DNA of 64,000 nucleotides, taken from positions 31,473,501 through 31,537,500 of the forward strand of contig CM065388.1 in assembly GCA_033060915.1 (NCBI GenBank). The letters are read 5' to 3'. A program made the position numbers and the translations under genes. Below, one piece after another: positions 33,971 to 47,485 of this stretch (position 1 is the stretch's first letter; each line of letters starts with the position of its first letter). Below the pieces are notes generated by a model that was given only the letters and a program-made list of their open reading frames with translations, did no database searches and was not told where the DNA came from. This DNA comes from Euryodendron excelsum (Eukaryota; Streptophyta; Magnoliopsida; Ericales; Pentaphylacaceae).

Positions 33971-36900
33971 TGTCGCGCCCTGATTTTTTGCACTCGAGAA
34001 AAATAAGTCGAAAAAACACAGTACTCTCTTGTTAAAACTCATCCTCCTAGAAGGATGAGTGCGACTAGATTTGAACTAGAAATTGATTTGAATAAGGGTT
34101 TTTAGAAAAGATTTGGAATTGCCGACTTTGTTAACGTGAATTAGGTCACCTAAAACTAAGTACAATCTGAAGATTAAATATAAGATTTTTGAAAAGGTTT
34201 TGGAAAACTTCCTCGAGAGAGGGTTTTTTTGGTGAGAAAAATAGGTTGTTTGGCAACCATTGAAAAAATTGAAACATGCACTTGAAAAATTTTTTTTTTT
34301 TCAAATTAGGAAAGTTTCAAATTAGGAAACTTTCACTTTAGGAAAGTTTTCATTTTAGGAAAGACTCGATTTAGAAATATTTGATTTTGTAAAGATGTGA
34401 TTTAGGAAAGTTTAAATTAAGAAAGTTGAAATTGGGAAAGATTTGAGGTTTGAAAGTTTTGAATTAAAAAAGGTTTGATTTAGGAAAAGGTTTGAATTTT
34501 GAAAGATTGAACTTAGAAATATCTTAAATTTGAAAAGATTTGGAAGTTTGAAATTAGGAAAGATTGGAAAAGTTTGAAATTAGGAAAGATTTGATCTCCA
34601 TTTCCTAAATTTGAAGATTGAATTATGTTTCAAAAAATAGAGGATTTGATTTTGTTTCCAAAATTGGAGGATTTGATTTGACACGAAATTGGAAAGCTTA
34701 AGTTTTGAAAATATTTGTGATTTTGGAATTAGGAAATCTAATGATTTCATGTAAAAAAAAAAAGGGTTTTGGAAATTCATGATTTGGTGTAGAAGAAGAT
34801 TTTGAAAATTTATGATTTGATGCAAATAGAAAAATATGATTTTATATGAGGAACCTAGGGTTTCCTAATGAGGGATTCTAGGCTTTTGACTTATACTTCA
34901 AGGTGTAAGCACCCCATTTATGCCCACTCGGCAGTCTGTAGTCTGTCCAGACTTGTATTCAAGTCAATATGGACATATTCCGAGTCAAATCAGTTTTCAG
35001 ACATAATCTAGTCAATTGATTGCTTTGCGGGCCCATTGGGCCTAAATACAGGCAAAATGACCAAAGTGCCATTGGGGTATTGTTCGGTCTAATTCCAATA
35101 GGCATGTCTTTTCGAAGACAGTAAGTCCCTGTTTTAATCTCAAATCCAATTTTAAGTCCAATTCCAATTCCAATTCCAATTAAATTTGGCATGCCTTTTG
35201 AGAAAGTTGATTTCTCAAGGCAGTAAGTCCATCTTGTCCAGCACGTTTTTCGAGAAAAATCTTCAGAACGGTAAGTCCCTTCAAACTCGTTAACCGGGAC
35301 GAGACTCCAAGTCCCCAAGATGGTAGAACGGTCCACCTTTGGTGCCTGTTAGCCTGCCAATGAAGAATGTCCATTTCGACACGCCTTTTGAAAAAGTTGA
35401 TTCCTCAGGCGATAAGTCAACCTAGTAGTTTCTCGAGATCAGACAGTCTTTGGAATGATCGCGAATCGTTAGAGTAACAGAAGTACTCCTAAACATCGCA
35501 ACCATCAGAGTGGTGAAAACATGTCAATATAGGGAATTGCCAACAAACCCCCATGTCATGGGACCACCATCAGAGTGATGGAAATGCTCAAAATTTAGGT
35601 CAACACTAGTGCCTAGCCCACTGAGGTGAAAAATGACCGAACTGCCCATAGGGCCATTTTCAGCACGTTTCTTGAGAAAATACCTAAGTCTTCAAAATGG
35701 AAAGTCCACCCTTCCAAGATTGTCCTAAAGACAATCCGGTATGATTAGGTGCCTTCCAGTCGATTTCGGGCCAATTCCAAGACCCTTCGGTCAAAATAAC
35801 CGTTTTGCCCTTAGGCATCCGAGTGCCCCGGGAACCACACCTGCTTTGGGTATCAAACTGGTAACCTCCGGAGAATGCTTTTGATAGTATCCCCAGCCTT
35901 CTGATGCATTTCTAGATCATTCCGACTCAGTTTCGGCAAACCTGGAGTAAAATAACCGTTTTGCCCCTAGTGGGTCAATCGCCTTTTCCAACCACACCGG
36001 CTATGGGTAAACAAACTGACAACCTCCTAAAACATTCTAGCTAATGTTTCCAAGCCTCCAGTCTTCTTTCGGGACATTCCAAGTCCATCCCGATGGCTTT
36101 CCGGTACGATTGACCATTTTACCCTTAATGGCCCGGTCAACCCTTCTGACACATCCTGATATTATTTTTCAAGTCTACTACCCCTGAGGTACTATTATAA
36201 GGGGGTTCTGTCCCTTTTCGGCCCTTTGGGCCATTCCTGAACCTTCTAGAGTCACTCATAGTGAAACCAAGCTAAAAATTGCATGGTAGTCGTTAGTACA
36301 GGCGTCCAAATCTTCTGAAGATACATTGCTTGTCGACCTTAAAACTTTTCTAAGTGGCTGGCGCCACAAGTAGTGATGCCAAGCCAAAATTTGGCCTGCA
36401 CCACTGTAGCAGGGGCTAGTACAGTCCTCTGTCTATAAATACATAGCCTTTTCTAGTGTGTTGGAGGTCCACAAACTCAGTCCAGAATCTCTGTTTTTCA
36501 AATTGCAGAACTCGAAGCCCCTCCAAACCCTAGCTCTCTTTAGGTTTTTCAAACCCTAGCCCCATACACTAAACCCTAGCATACATACACTTATATACAT
36601 TCATATACTAGCCTCCCAAAGCCTTATTGAAGACTTAAAGTGCTACAACTTAAAAGCTCTTGAAGATCAAAGCGAAGGTCGATGTAAAGCAAGCAAGTAA
36701 AGAAAAGCAAATAAGAGAAGACTTAAGGTAGGCTTCCTATTTACGTTTACGCAATTTCCCCCCTCCCCCCTCTCTCTTCTCTCTCCTAACCCACTTGGGT
36801 TTTCTTCTATTTTAATCCCCCATCTTCTTTCCCCCCTTATCTTGCATGCTTGAAACAAGGGACTCCCCAATTCATGTGTAGGATTAGGCTATTGAAAGTC

Positions 36901-39900
36901 ACCGTGTGGAGGGCTTTCTCTTAGTCTAACAACAGACCACGTGGGTTCGGCCCCCTTGATTATGTGGTGAAACCTTTAACCTTGTATGTTCACGACTCCA
37001 ACTTGAATCATGCACATCATGATCATGTATCTCTCCAAAACTTGTCTTAAAACTCGTTTTCAAAACTTGCATAAAAATTGTTTTCAAAACTTGCATCAAA
37101 TCTTCTTTTTCCAAACGTATTTTCAAAATCACAATCCTAAGGAGATTCTAGCATTTTCATGGTTTGAGTTGCTTTAGGAAAGTGCTACATTTAAATTAAT
37201 TTTCATGGTCCATTTTTTTCAAATATTCATTGTTTTCGAAATCACAATCCTAGAATGGTCATAATCTTCCTATGGTTAGAATCGTTTTAGGAAAGTGAGA
37301 TATTTTCAGAGGCTTGCAAAAGTCTACATTCAAATCCCTTTCCAAATTACTTTTCAAACTTACTTTCCAAAACCTCTTTTCAAATACTCTCCAAAATCTC
37401 TTTTCACATCTACTTTCTAAAATCTCTTCTCTAATATACTTTCTAAAAACTCTCTCTAATCTCCTTTCGAAAAGTGCTTTCTAAAAATTGTTTTCTAAAA
37501 ATTCCCTTAAAAAACTTACTTTCCTAAAAACTCTTTTCAAATTACTTCTCAAAAGCTCTTTTGACAAATTCAATTTCTAAAAAACACTCTTCAAGTTTCT
37601 TTCTTAGAAACTCTCTCTAAAGTTCTACTTTCCAAAAATCTCTTTTCTTGGAGTCCAAGTTGAGCCCTAGAGCCAATGGTTAGGAAACCTTAATCTGCTT
37701 TCCTAAAACATGATTTCTAATCTTGCCTCAAAACCTAGGCTTCCAAAACCTCATTTTTACATCAAAACCATCAATTTTCAAAATCACTTTCCCTAAACCA
37801 AAACTATAGCCTTCCAAATCTAAGATTTTCAAAACTTCATCTTTCCAATTCCATGCCAAATCAAACCCTCCGTTTTAGGAAACCAAATCCAATCTTCCTT
37901 AAAATCCAACTTTCCTAATTCGAACATTTCCTAATTCGAACCTTCCTAATTCAACTACGTGTTCCAATCTTAGGTTACCTAAACCCTAAGAGGCTTAAAC
38001 CCTAGTTCAACCCTAATGGTAGGAAGTTTCCAACTCTTTTCTAACAACTCCTTTTCGAAACCAAGATGGTTTTCTAATTTTAAGCTTCAAAATGTTTTCA
38101 AAATCTCTATCTTTCCAAATCTGGTCCAAGTTCTTTTTTAAGGGTCGAATTCTCTTTCAAATTAAATTCTAGGTCTAAGTTTAATCTCAATTTCAATCTT
38201 CCATTCTAAGTTTCAAGTCAAACTCTTTTTCCAATCAAAATCTTCTGTTTTCAATCGGACTCTTTCTGAACTATGACTGACCTGATTTCCAAAACGAGAT
38301 ATGTAGGTAACCCTTATGGGTTGTGTCATCACTTTTCTTAAATTTTCAATTTCACAACCTTTTTCAAGTTTCTAATTCCATGATCTATTTCAAGTTTCTA
38401 ATTCTACAATCTATTTCCATGTCTTTATTTTCAATTTCTAAAACCTTCTTTCAATTTCAAATCAAGGTTTTCTTTCAAATCTATTTTCAAAATCAAGTTT
38501 TATTCTCTCACTTGCATATCATGCATCATGTCAATTCGTTTTTAAAAATTCTTTTCTAAAATGGATAGTTATTGGACATTTATTAATCGAAGGCTCTAAT
38601 GAGTGAATCTAGGGTGAATAGATATGTAAGTACTGCAAAGGTTGGGTAAGGTGATGACTTAGTGTGTCTTCCCTACACGTAACCAACCTCTAAACCTAAA
38701 ACACTGTTTTCAAAGACCAAATTGAGTGATTTTCAAAAAAGGGCTTGTGTTTTTCTTAAATGGTTGCCAAACAACCTATTTTCTTAAAAGCCCTCTCTTG
38801 AGGATTTTTTCCAAAACCCTTTCAAAAACTCTAAGTGTAATCTTCGGATTGTGCTTAGTTTTTAGGTGACCTAACTCACCTTAATCAAGTTAGTGGCGAC
38901 TTCGAACTTTTTCTAAAAAGCCCTTTATTCAAACCTAGTCGCACTCATTCTTCTAGGAGGATGAGTTCTAACAAGAGAGTACAGTATTTTTCTCGATTGT
39001 GTGTGTATTCCTTGACTGCGAAAAATATGAACGCGACACAAGGCAAACAGTTTTTGGAAAGCAAATTTTTTAAAAGAGTTTTTAGGAAGTGGATTTGCAA
39101 AGGGGTTAGAATATAGACTTTTAAAAGTATCTTGAATATCTCACTTTCCTAAAACGATTTTAACCATTAGAATATTAGAACCATTCTAGGGTTATAATTT
39201 TGATAACAATTAGGGTTTAAAACCCAAATATGGACTTTAATGGTCTCTTTGAATGTGACACTTTTCTAAAACAACCATAACCATAAAATGACTAGAATCA
39301 TCTTAGAGTTGTAATTTATTGAAAAACAATTTAGGGTTTGAACCCAATATTTAGACCTTGATGGTCACATTGAATATAACACTTTCCTAAAACAACCCTA
39401 ACCATGGAATAGCTAGAATCGCTTTAGGGTTGTGATTTTGAAAACAAGTTTGAAAGAAGTAAGTTTTGAATGCAAGTTTTGAAATAGAACTTTGATGTAA
39501 ATTCAAAAACAACTTTGAACGGAAATTTGAATACAATGCATGGACATGACAACCATGATGCAATAGGTTAGGCTTCACCACATAATCAAGGGGGCCGGAC
39601 CCATACCATATTAGGTTAAACATGAAGAAAGCCCCTAGCACTGTGACCTTCAACAAGTCTTCCTAGGCATGAACCAGGAAGTCCCTTGTTTCAAGCATGC
39701 AAGAAAGGGTAGTAAAAGATGAGGATTAAAATAGAAGAGAACCCTAACAGGTTAAAAGAGAGAAAAGAGAGGGGGATTGCATAAACTAATTAAATAGAAA
39801 ACCTACCTTGTCTTCTCTTTGGTTTGTTTCTTTTACCTTTAGAGCTTTGAATATGCAGTACCTTGATCTTCAATGGATGTTTAGGGCCTTGGATTTTAGT

Positions 39901-41401
39901 TTATAAAGTGTATGGAGGCTAGGGTTTGAGGGAGACTTTTAGAAAACTACAATTTTGAGGCCTGTTTTCAGTGAGGCAGAATTTCTGGAACAAGTTTACA
40001 GATCCTTTTTATGCAAGGGGTGGTATGTATTTATAGGCAATTGACATTGGCTCTAGTGCATGTTGCATTGGCGCTAGTCAGGAATGGATGGGAACCCTAA
40101 AAAGAGTATTCCAGAGGTAAACGGCTTGAGAACTAGAGCCAAAATAGTTGAAAAGGTGACCGGCCCACCAGGGGCAAAACTGTTATTTGAATTGGAAAAA
40201 CACTGGGATCGACCCAGAGTGACCCGTGAGAAAGCTAGAAAGTCAAAAACACTATCAAGAGTGCTCTAAGGGATTGTCGGTTTAGTACGCAGTGCTAGTG
40301 TGGTTGTAAAAGGTGATTGGCTCACGAGGGACAAAACAGTTATTTTGCATCAGGTTTATCAGAAAGGTACTAAAAGGTTGGGAATACTATTAGAAGCATC
40401 CATGAAAAATAACCAGTTTGATACCCAGAGCCGGTGTGGTTTCCGAAGGCGACCAGACGCTTAGGAGCAAAATAGTTATTTTGACTGAATGCTCTCAGAA
40501 TCGATTTGGAAGCGATTGGAAGGCACTAGAACGTACTAGATTATCTTTGAAAAATCTTAGAAGGGTGGACTTACAGCTATGAGGACTTTAGTACTTTCTC
40601 GAGAAGTGTGCTAGTAGGGCCCAACGGGCAATTTAGTCATTTTTCACCAGAATGGGCTAGAAGGCACTGGTGTTGACCCAAGTTTTGAGTATTTTTGCCA
40701 CTTTGACGGTGTGTGACGATTGGGTTTCTAAAGGTATCTCGTCCTCCGGTAAACTTGTCACAACCAAGAGGCGTATTCGATCAGATGACTTACAAGGTTT
40801 GTTGGCAATTCCCCATGTCAACCTGTTTACGAGCGTTTCCACCACTCTAATACTTGTGATATTTGTGAGTGTTTTCACCACTCTGATGGTGCGCGTTCAT
40901 TTCAGAAACTGTCTAATCTCGGGAAGCTGCTGAATGGTCTTATTGTCTCGGGGCCTTAGGTACTTTCCCATTCGACGTGCAGGATAATGAACATTCTATA
41001 TTGGCAGGCTAGTAGGCGCCAAAAGTGAACTGCTTTACCATCTAGGGGACTTAGGTTCCGTCCCAGTCGACAAGTATGAAATGATTTACCGTTCCAAGGT
41101 GTTTTCTTAGTAAACGTATCGGATTGAATTTGCCTGGTCTGGACTGGAATTGAAACTAGAATTAAGGTTGAAATATGGACTTACCGTCTTTAGGAAGACG
41201 TGTTAGCTAGAATTGCATTGAGCAATGCTGCATGGGCATTTTGGTCATTTTGCCTCTATCTAGCCTAGCGGGCCCATAAAGTGGTTGATTAACTGGATCG
41301 AGTCTAGGAAGCTAGTTTGAATGTAAATGTGTCTGTGTTGGTTTGAATGTGAGTCTGGTAGGGTCAGAGATTGCCAAGTGAACAAAAATAAGGTGCTTAC
41401 A
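33971..41401 (-). repeat. Minus-strand gypsy 5' LTR split by a plus-strand solo LTR
   Basis: The LTR 3' end TGTCGCGCC (plus reading) is at 33971, next to the primer-binding site; the LTR start AAGGTGCTTACA is at 41401. The sequence is interrupted at 34904-39038 by the solo LTR plus its duplicated CAAGG. It holds the CTTCACCACATAATCAAGGG block (39574), donor-like site (39806), TATA box (40027-40037) and U3 repeats. Net length is about 3.3 kb. Confidence 0.85.
34904..39038 (+). mobile_element. Solo LTR of the gypsy family, 4.1 kb, with CAAGG target duplication
   Basis: It starts TGTAAGCACCCCATTTATG and ends GAACGCGACA. CAAGG is present at 34899-34903 and again at 39039-39043. The flanks join into one continuous minus-strand LTR. 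It contains the same landmarks as the 10751 LTR: U3 repeats (35780-36130), palindromes (36360-36415), TATA box (36434), donor-like site (36728) and G-poor tract. No internal region is present, so it arose by LTR-LTR recombination. It proves the TGTAAGC...GCGACA ends of this family. Confidence 0.93.
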
Positions 41402-42240
41402 CAAAACACTTGGTCACAACCAAAGAGGTGACTCATTGTCGTTATCAAGCAGTAATAGGTGGGGTATAAGATATTCATATTCATGTTGTAATGAATATCT
41501 TCATATCTATATTGTGATGGTGATTGTTGTACTATGATGTGATATTTGCATACAATATATCTTGTGTGCATAATTTGCATTACACGGGAGAAGGTTTAGG
41601 TAAGCGGGAGCTAACCTGAGGTTTTAGCTGAGTGGGGGCTAACCTAAAGGGTGTTGAAAGAGGGAAATCCTTAATAATAAGCCATCGATATATTGAGCCA
41701 ATGTTATTAAAACAACGCGCTCATTTATAGTGTATCATACATTACATCACATGAGGAGTTATACCTTATTTTAGTTATGATTTATCTATTGGTGAATTAT
41801 TTATTGATTAACTATCATTCAATCATTATGAGTTTGAGTATCTTTGTGAGCACGTGAATATATAGCTCATACCCATGCAGGTTGTTTTGCAGGATGTTTA
41901 GAAATGTCCAGTCCATTGTAGAGGTTAGAGTTGACTTGGGAGCTTAAGAAGCTCTTGCTGTGATGTCGGCAGTCTGTCTCTATGTTATTTATGTAATGGT
42001 AATTCTTGGCGTCTTGTTTATATGTACTCTTGTATCAGTATAAGTTATATTTCCAAGGATTGTATCATAGTGTTAACTGATTGTTGATATATGTATATAT
42101 ATATATTTATAATACTGTTAATTCCTACAAGATTTCTATCTTCAGGATTATGAGGAGGTTTCACTTACAAATTGATGATCTGTGCGATCACGTTTGTCTA
42201 AGATGGTGTTAATGACACCTGATTAGGAGTGGGGGTGACA
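41402..42240 (+). repeat. 3' part of an LTR of a different family (truncated)
   Basis: A/T-rich sequence with no gene. It contains CAGGTTGTTTTGCAGGATGT (41878), a T-rich stretch, TA dinucleotides (42090-42105), GTTTCACTTAC and an end at GTGGGGGTGACA (42240). This looks like the 3' part of a long gypsy (Tekay/Del-like) LTR whose 5' end would be TGTCACCCC, not found here. It abuts the LTR start at 41401. Confidence 0.35.
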
Positions 42241-44270
42241 AACTCCCAAAACTCCCAAAAGATTGGCAATCTAATTTTGGTTACAATAGATTTAATTCTC
42301 TACCCGTTTTTAGCAATATTGGTTCAATACTTTTCTAATACCATGCTTTGTGTTGATTGTATATTTGCAAAAATTTCTTGGAAAAGAATGTTCCGGGACA
42401 TAACTAGTGAAATTACAACACGACCACCTGCTATTGAGTGCATGTTTGGATGTGGATCAACCCCATGCTCAAAGCGAAGGTACAATTCTTACCAAATCAA
42501 ATCAGAATTTTCCAGAATGAAAGCCCTTGCTTTCTCTCAAGTTAAAAAATTTTCAAACAAGTTTCAATTTGACAATCAATTTCTGTTAATTTCAAAAATC
42601 AATTCTCAAAATTTTAAAATTATTTTCGAACCTATTTCTACAAAAAGTTTCAAATTCCAAATATCAAAACTCTTGCTTTCTTTCAAAAGTCAAAATCAGT
42701 TTTCAAATCTAAAAATTTTCAAAGCTTTTTCTACCAAAAGTTTCAACTTTTAATTTCAACTCAATTTCAAAGATGAAAATTCTTGTTGTCTTCCAAAAAT
42801 ACTATCAAGTTTAAAATTTTCGAAAGTTTCAAACCAAAACAAGATTTTCAAAAAAAAAAAGAAAAAATCCAACAATTTCAAGTGAAAATTAATTTTCTAA
42901 ACATTCTATCTTCAACAGTTTGAGTTTCAAGTTAAAAAGAATTTTTTAAATGTTTTAGAAAGGCTTTAGGACTTTTTCTTCAAAAATATCAAATTCAATT
43001 CAGGTTTCTAGTTTCTCGGGATTTCCTATTCAAAAGCCTTGTTTTAAAACAATTCCAAGGTTTTTAAAACTTTTTTCTCAAAAAGATCAAATTCAGATCA
43101 AATTTCTGATTTCTCGGGCTTTCTCTTTCAAAAGTCCCGTTTTAAAATACTTTCCAACATTTTTAAAACTTTTTCCTCAAACATATCATATTCAAATTAA
43201 ATTTTTGGTTTCTCAGGCTCGTCCCTTTTAAAACCCCGTTTTAAAACAATTTTCAAGGTTTTGAAAGTTTTTTCCCCTCAAAAAGTCCAAGTTCAAAATA
43301 AATTCCGATTTCTCGGGCTTTCCTCTTCAAAGGCTCCTTTTCAAATCAAATTTCAAGGTTTTAAAAAAAAATTCTCAAAAAGTTCAAATTCAAATTTTCA
43401 TCTAGAAACACTTCTAGGTTTTTCAAACTATTTCCTCAACAAAAAGGCTTCGCTTCAACATAAAATTCTAGGTTTTCTAAACTTTTTTCTTCAAAAAGTT
43501 TCAACTCAAAATCAAATTTTAGGTTTTCTAAATTTTTTTCTTTCAAAAAGTTTCAACTCAAAGTCAATCCTAAGTTTTTTAAACTTTTTCCTTCAAAAAG
43601 TTTAAACTTCTAGATTCTTAATATTTTCCTTCAAAAAGTTTCAACTCAAAATCAAATTCAATAGTTTCTAAATTTTTTCCATCAAAAGGTTTCAACTCAT
43701 ACAAAATTGATTTCCCAGTTTTCTAAAACTTTTTTCGTCAAAAGGTTTCAATTCCAAATAATCTCCAGGTTTTCTAAGCTTTTCCATCAAAAAGTTTTAA
43801 TTTGAATCAATCTCTAGGTTTTCTAAACTTTTCCTTTCAAAAAATTTCATTCCAAATCAATTTCTAGGTTTTCAAACTTTTTCCTCAAAAGTCTTGTTTC
43901 AAGTATCAAAAGTTTTTCAAACTTTTTCAATATAAATCCAAATCAATCCATTGCAGAAAGCTATTTCAAAATTATTTCAAAAATCAAAATCAATTTCAAA
44001 ACTTTGAACTTCACGAAAGGAGTGTTGTTCTATTGGTCAGAATGTCGGTTTAGGAAAAGTCAATTTCAACAAGTTTTCAAAAATCATCAATTTTAAAAAC
44101 CCTGAAGCTCCTCAAAGGAGTGTCGTTTCATTGCTCGGTATGTCGATTAAGGAAAAATCAATTTCAACAAGTTTTCAAAAAATCATCTTCAATTTCAAAA
44201 TCAATTTCAGGACCCTAAATCTTCCCAAAAACATACATGAGATCTATTTACTTGTGTCTTGTAGGTAAAA
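42241..44270 (+). repeat. G-poor low-complexity block related to gypsy internal sequence
   Basis: Repeating TCAAAAAGTTTCAACTCAAA units about 30-60 bp apart with TTCTAGGTTTTCTAAACTTT. At the end two copies about 95 bp apart of AAAGGAGTG(T)TGTT...ATGTCGGTTTAGGAAAA (44020 and 44112). The reverse complement of these features is at 61080-62070, next to the polypurine tract of another gypsy copy. No gene is visible; the ORFs at 42229-42753 and 43261-43605 are composition artefacts. Confidence 0.45.
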
Positions 44271-46796
44271 AAATAAATTGAGAAATTATTTTATATATAC
44301 ATTTTTTCTTTAAACCTATACTGTTAATCTATTATTTTCTCACTAGATTCTTAGCACTATTAGCAGGATTACTCCATTTACAAAAATTACTTAAATAAAA
44401 AATATAAATATAAATACATAACAAAATAATGTGCTACCACGTACACAAGCTAGTAGCAAAATTTAGAGTCCAACTTATAAAGAGGAAATCCCTGTCCGAA
44501 AGAAAATCCCAATCGCCCGACCAGTCCAATGTTCAGGCCTAACAAAACCTAAACCATGTAAAGCCCCGAACCCTATCTAGATTTCTTTCACACCTTAGCG
44601 CTGGCCAGTCCAAAACTAGCCTACATGCAAACTCCCATAGAAATGGTCTACTCTCAATGAATATTTTCAAAACCGTTGAACTGAGATAATTTGACCTCTT
44701 TGAATACAATAGAGACTTTAAACTGACGTTCTGAAGTAGTTAGTTAGAGGACAAAGGAGGAATGAGGACAAAATTAAAGGGCAGTCACTTTGAAACAGAA
44801 GAAAAGTAGGAAGAAAGCCGTCGTTGTTGAAAACATTGCTAAGTGTCTATGTTTCACGAATGACCATTGTCTTGAAGTGTTGCAACAGATTGTTTTGTTG
44901 TGAAGCAGTACTGATCGCTCTGTTTGCTTTGCTCAGCTCTCCTCGATGTGTAAACCTTAGTACTGTGTCTCTAAGGTTTGTTGCTCTAAATGAGTCTGGA
45001 CAAATTTTTCGTAAGTGAAAACTTAAATTTCTTCATACCAAATACCTATGGACCCATGTATAGAGACTTAAATATCTCAGCTACTAAATATTACATCATA
45101 TTTAATTTTATCTAATTATTAATATTGGTAGTACTTATGAGATGCTAACGGATCGATACATCAATTAATGCTAGGTTCCTCCTATTTTCCTATCCGCGGG
45201 GTGACCAACCTCATACCCTGCAGTTAATCTACCGTGCTAAGTTCTAGTCAAGACTCCGAATCTATTCACTCTAATTCTAACTGGAAAGAGATTTTTTTTT
45301 TTTTTTTTTTTCTTTTGAGCATAAGATTTGTAGTGTGAAGGATCCACACATAGTGATAGTCACAGAGTAATCAGAGGATCAACATTGGGTGCTTTCATAA
45401 TTTGCGTTTCTCGTACCTTACACCTTTTGGTTGAAAAATTTGTTGGATTTTGTTTTACCTTAACTTTCACTCTGAGCATCTTAACCAGGTGCTTGCAAAA
45501 ACCATTAATTTTAGTATAATTGCATCAAATTCACTTATTTATTGAGCTTTTCTCTTTGATATGTTTACAAACTCTTGAGAAGTTCCTTTTCTTGTCTCTT
45601 GTACCTTTTTCATTCTTGTGAAAGGTTAGAATAGCTTTATTAATGGAAAACTTTCCATAGTTAATTTTTCTTATGTTCTTTTATAGGATCTGAGTTTCTC
45701 AAAAGTTCAGTGAATTTTTAGAAGCCTTAGCCAAATCTAAATCAACGCGGGAATATGCATGTGTGTATATTTTAGATGCCAACTGTTCTAACCGCGTGAT
45801 TTTGCATTCAGTATGACTTGTAAGCATGCACACAAATTTATTCTAGCACTCATTTTTTCCCGTTTGAATTTACAACGTGCTTGTGCATTTCAAGTATCCA
45901 TTCGAACATCAAGATGGTGAAGTAAAATTTGAGCATAAAACTTAAAAGCAACCATGTTGTGAATGGTATAGCTATTCCACTATAAGTCACTCACATTGTA
46001 TTAGAGTTTATACAAGAGGATCGCCTATAAACTCGCATTAGATAACGAACTGATATGGAAATGATCCACGCGGTTATGGGTAAGCGGTCATTTTATCTAA
46101 TTTGTATGCTTTCAAATTGATGCCCATGACCATTCTAATCCATAGGTACACATCTTGATTGAGAAAACTTGCAGCTGGAATGCATGAAGTGTCGAAATAA
46201 GAAATCACAGTCCGACAGAATTGCTCACTCAGAGCTTACTTTTCCCATTTTTAAATGCAGATTTCTTTTGGTTGATTATGTACTTTTGGCTTACTTACAA
46301 TACATGGCTATGATTTGGTTGTGATTACAGAGGACTACAAGCTGCTTTTAATGTCGTGTGATTGTTTATCCCTAGTGGTTGGATTAGGTCTTTTGTGGGT
46401 CATGATTGTGATTCTTACTTTTTGGTGAAATGGCGGAATTACCCCTTTCATTCCTTGATAGTGACCGCCGAGAGCTCATTGCATGGTAACTGAACTAAGA
46501 AGAAAGTCTGAAACCCTAGATTACACTGCTATAAACTAATTTTTAGCCAATATCTTCAACATTTAGCAATGACCCAGTAAACATTAGCTGTTCTATGACT
46601 ATACATGTATACATGTAGACTTAGACTTATTCACACCAATATACCCTAAAAACATCTATGTATGTGTCATTTTACTAATTTTTTTATGTTTGTAAACTAT
46701 ATTGACTAGTTATTATTTAATTTTAGTTTTATTCTTTTACCGAAGGCCAGGAATGAGGTGATGAGTTTGTTTGTCCGAAGTGAGCAAGAAGATATG

Positions 46797-46800
<4 letters not shown>
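44271..46800. other. Intergenic DNA upstream of the IDD gene
   Basis: No gene, RNA gene or clear repeat was recognised. It holds a T-run at about 45292-45311 and ordinary A/T-rich sequence. The part nearest the gene should include the promoter, but I could not place a TATA box or start site. Confidence 0.4.

Positions 46801-46867
<67 letters not shown>
46801..46867. repeat. (GA)n microsatellite, about 67 bp
   Basis: Uninterrupted GA dinucleotides, about 620 bp upstream of the IDD start codon, probably promoter or 5' UTR. GA-repeats are binding sites for plant BBR/BPC proteins, so a regulatory role is possible but not shown. ORFs here (Ser-Leu repeats on the minus strand) are artefacts. Confidence 0.9.
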
Positions 46868-46869
<2 letters not shown>

Positions 46870-47485
46870 TAGGGCCTGCTCAGGTCGGTCGGTGGACCCA
46901 CTATATTGCCGCATATGGACAGATTAGGATGCGTTGGACGCAGCATGAACGGCACCAGCACCACCTTCCTCGCTCTGTCGCTCTAAATTTGTAATTTGCA
47001 TTTCATTTAATGTAGAAAAGGATTTGAGAAAAAATAAGAAAATTCTGAAAATAAAAAAGGGAAGAAAAGAAAAGAAAAGAAGAAAAAGAGGAAAAAGTGA
47101 TATGTATATGTGTATGTGTATCTGCATGACACCGAATCATAGAAGAACCAAAGTAGCATCACTTTTCAAAAGGAAAAAAAAAACAAGAAATCATTTAAAT
47201 CAAGGGGATGCAGTGGAGGAAAAGCATCAAATCCCTATAGGTTGATTCCTTTTCATCACTCTCTTTCTTGCCTTAATTTCAGCTTCTTTTTCAGATATGG
47301 AACTTTTCAGATTTCTTCAGTCATAAATACCCAGTAGCTCGAATCGCCCGTCTTTCCTGTTTTAATTGAGACAAGGTTTGAGGAGGAGAGAGCTTGAATT
47401 TCCTGTGGCGTTGGTGATATCTAGATTGTGGATTGGTTTTCGTGAAGAAACAAGGAAACATCATCGAAAGGGTGTCCGTCTGAAT

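Noticed and set aside
46729..46914. Ser-Leu repeat ORF
   Set aside because: Translation of the GA/CT microsatellite.
47366..47485. An earlier start for the IDD protein (frame open from 47366)
   Set aside because: There is no ATG in that stretch and the extra residues have no counterpart in IDD proteins; ATG 47486 gives the expected N-terminus.
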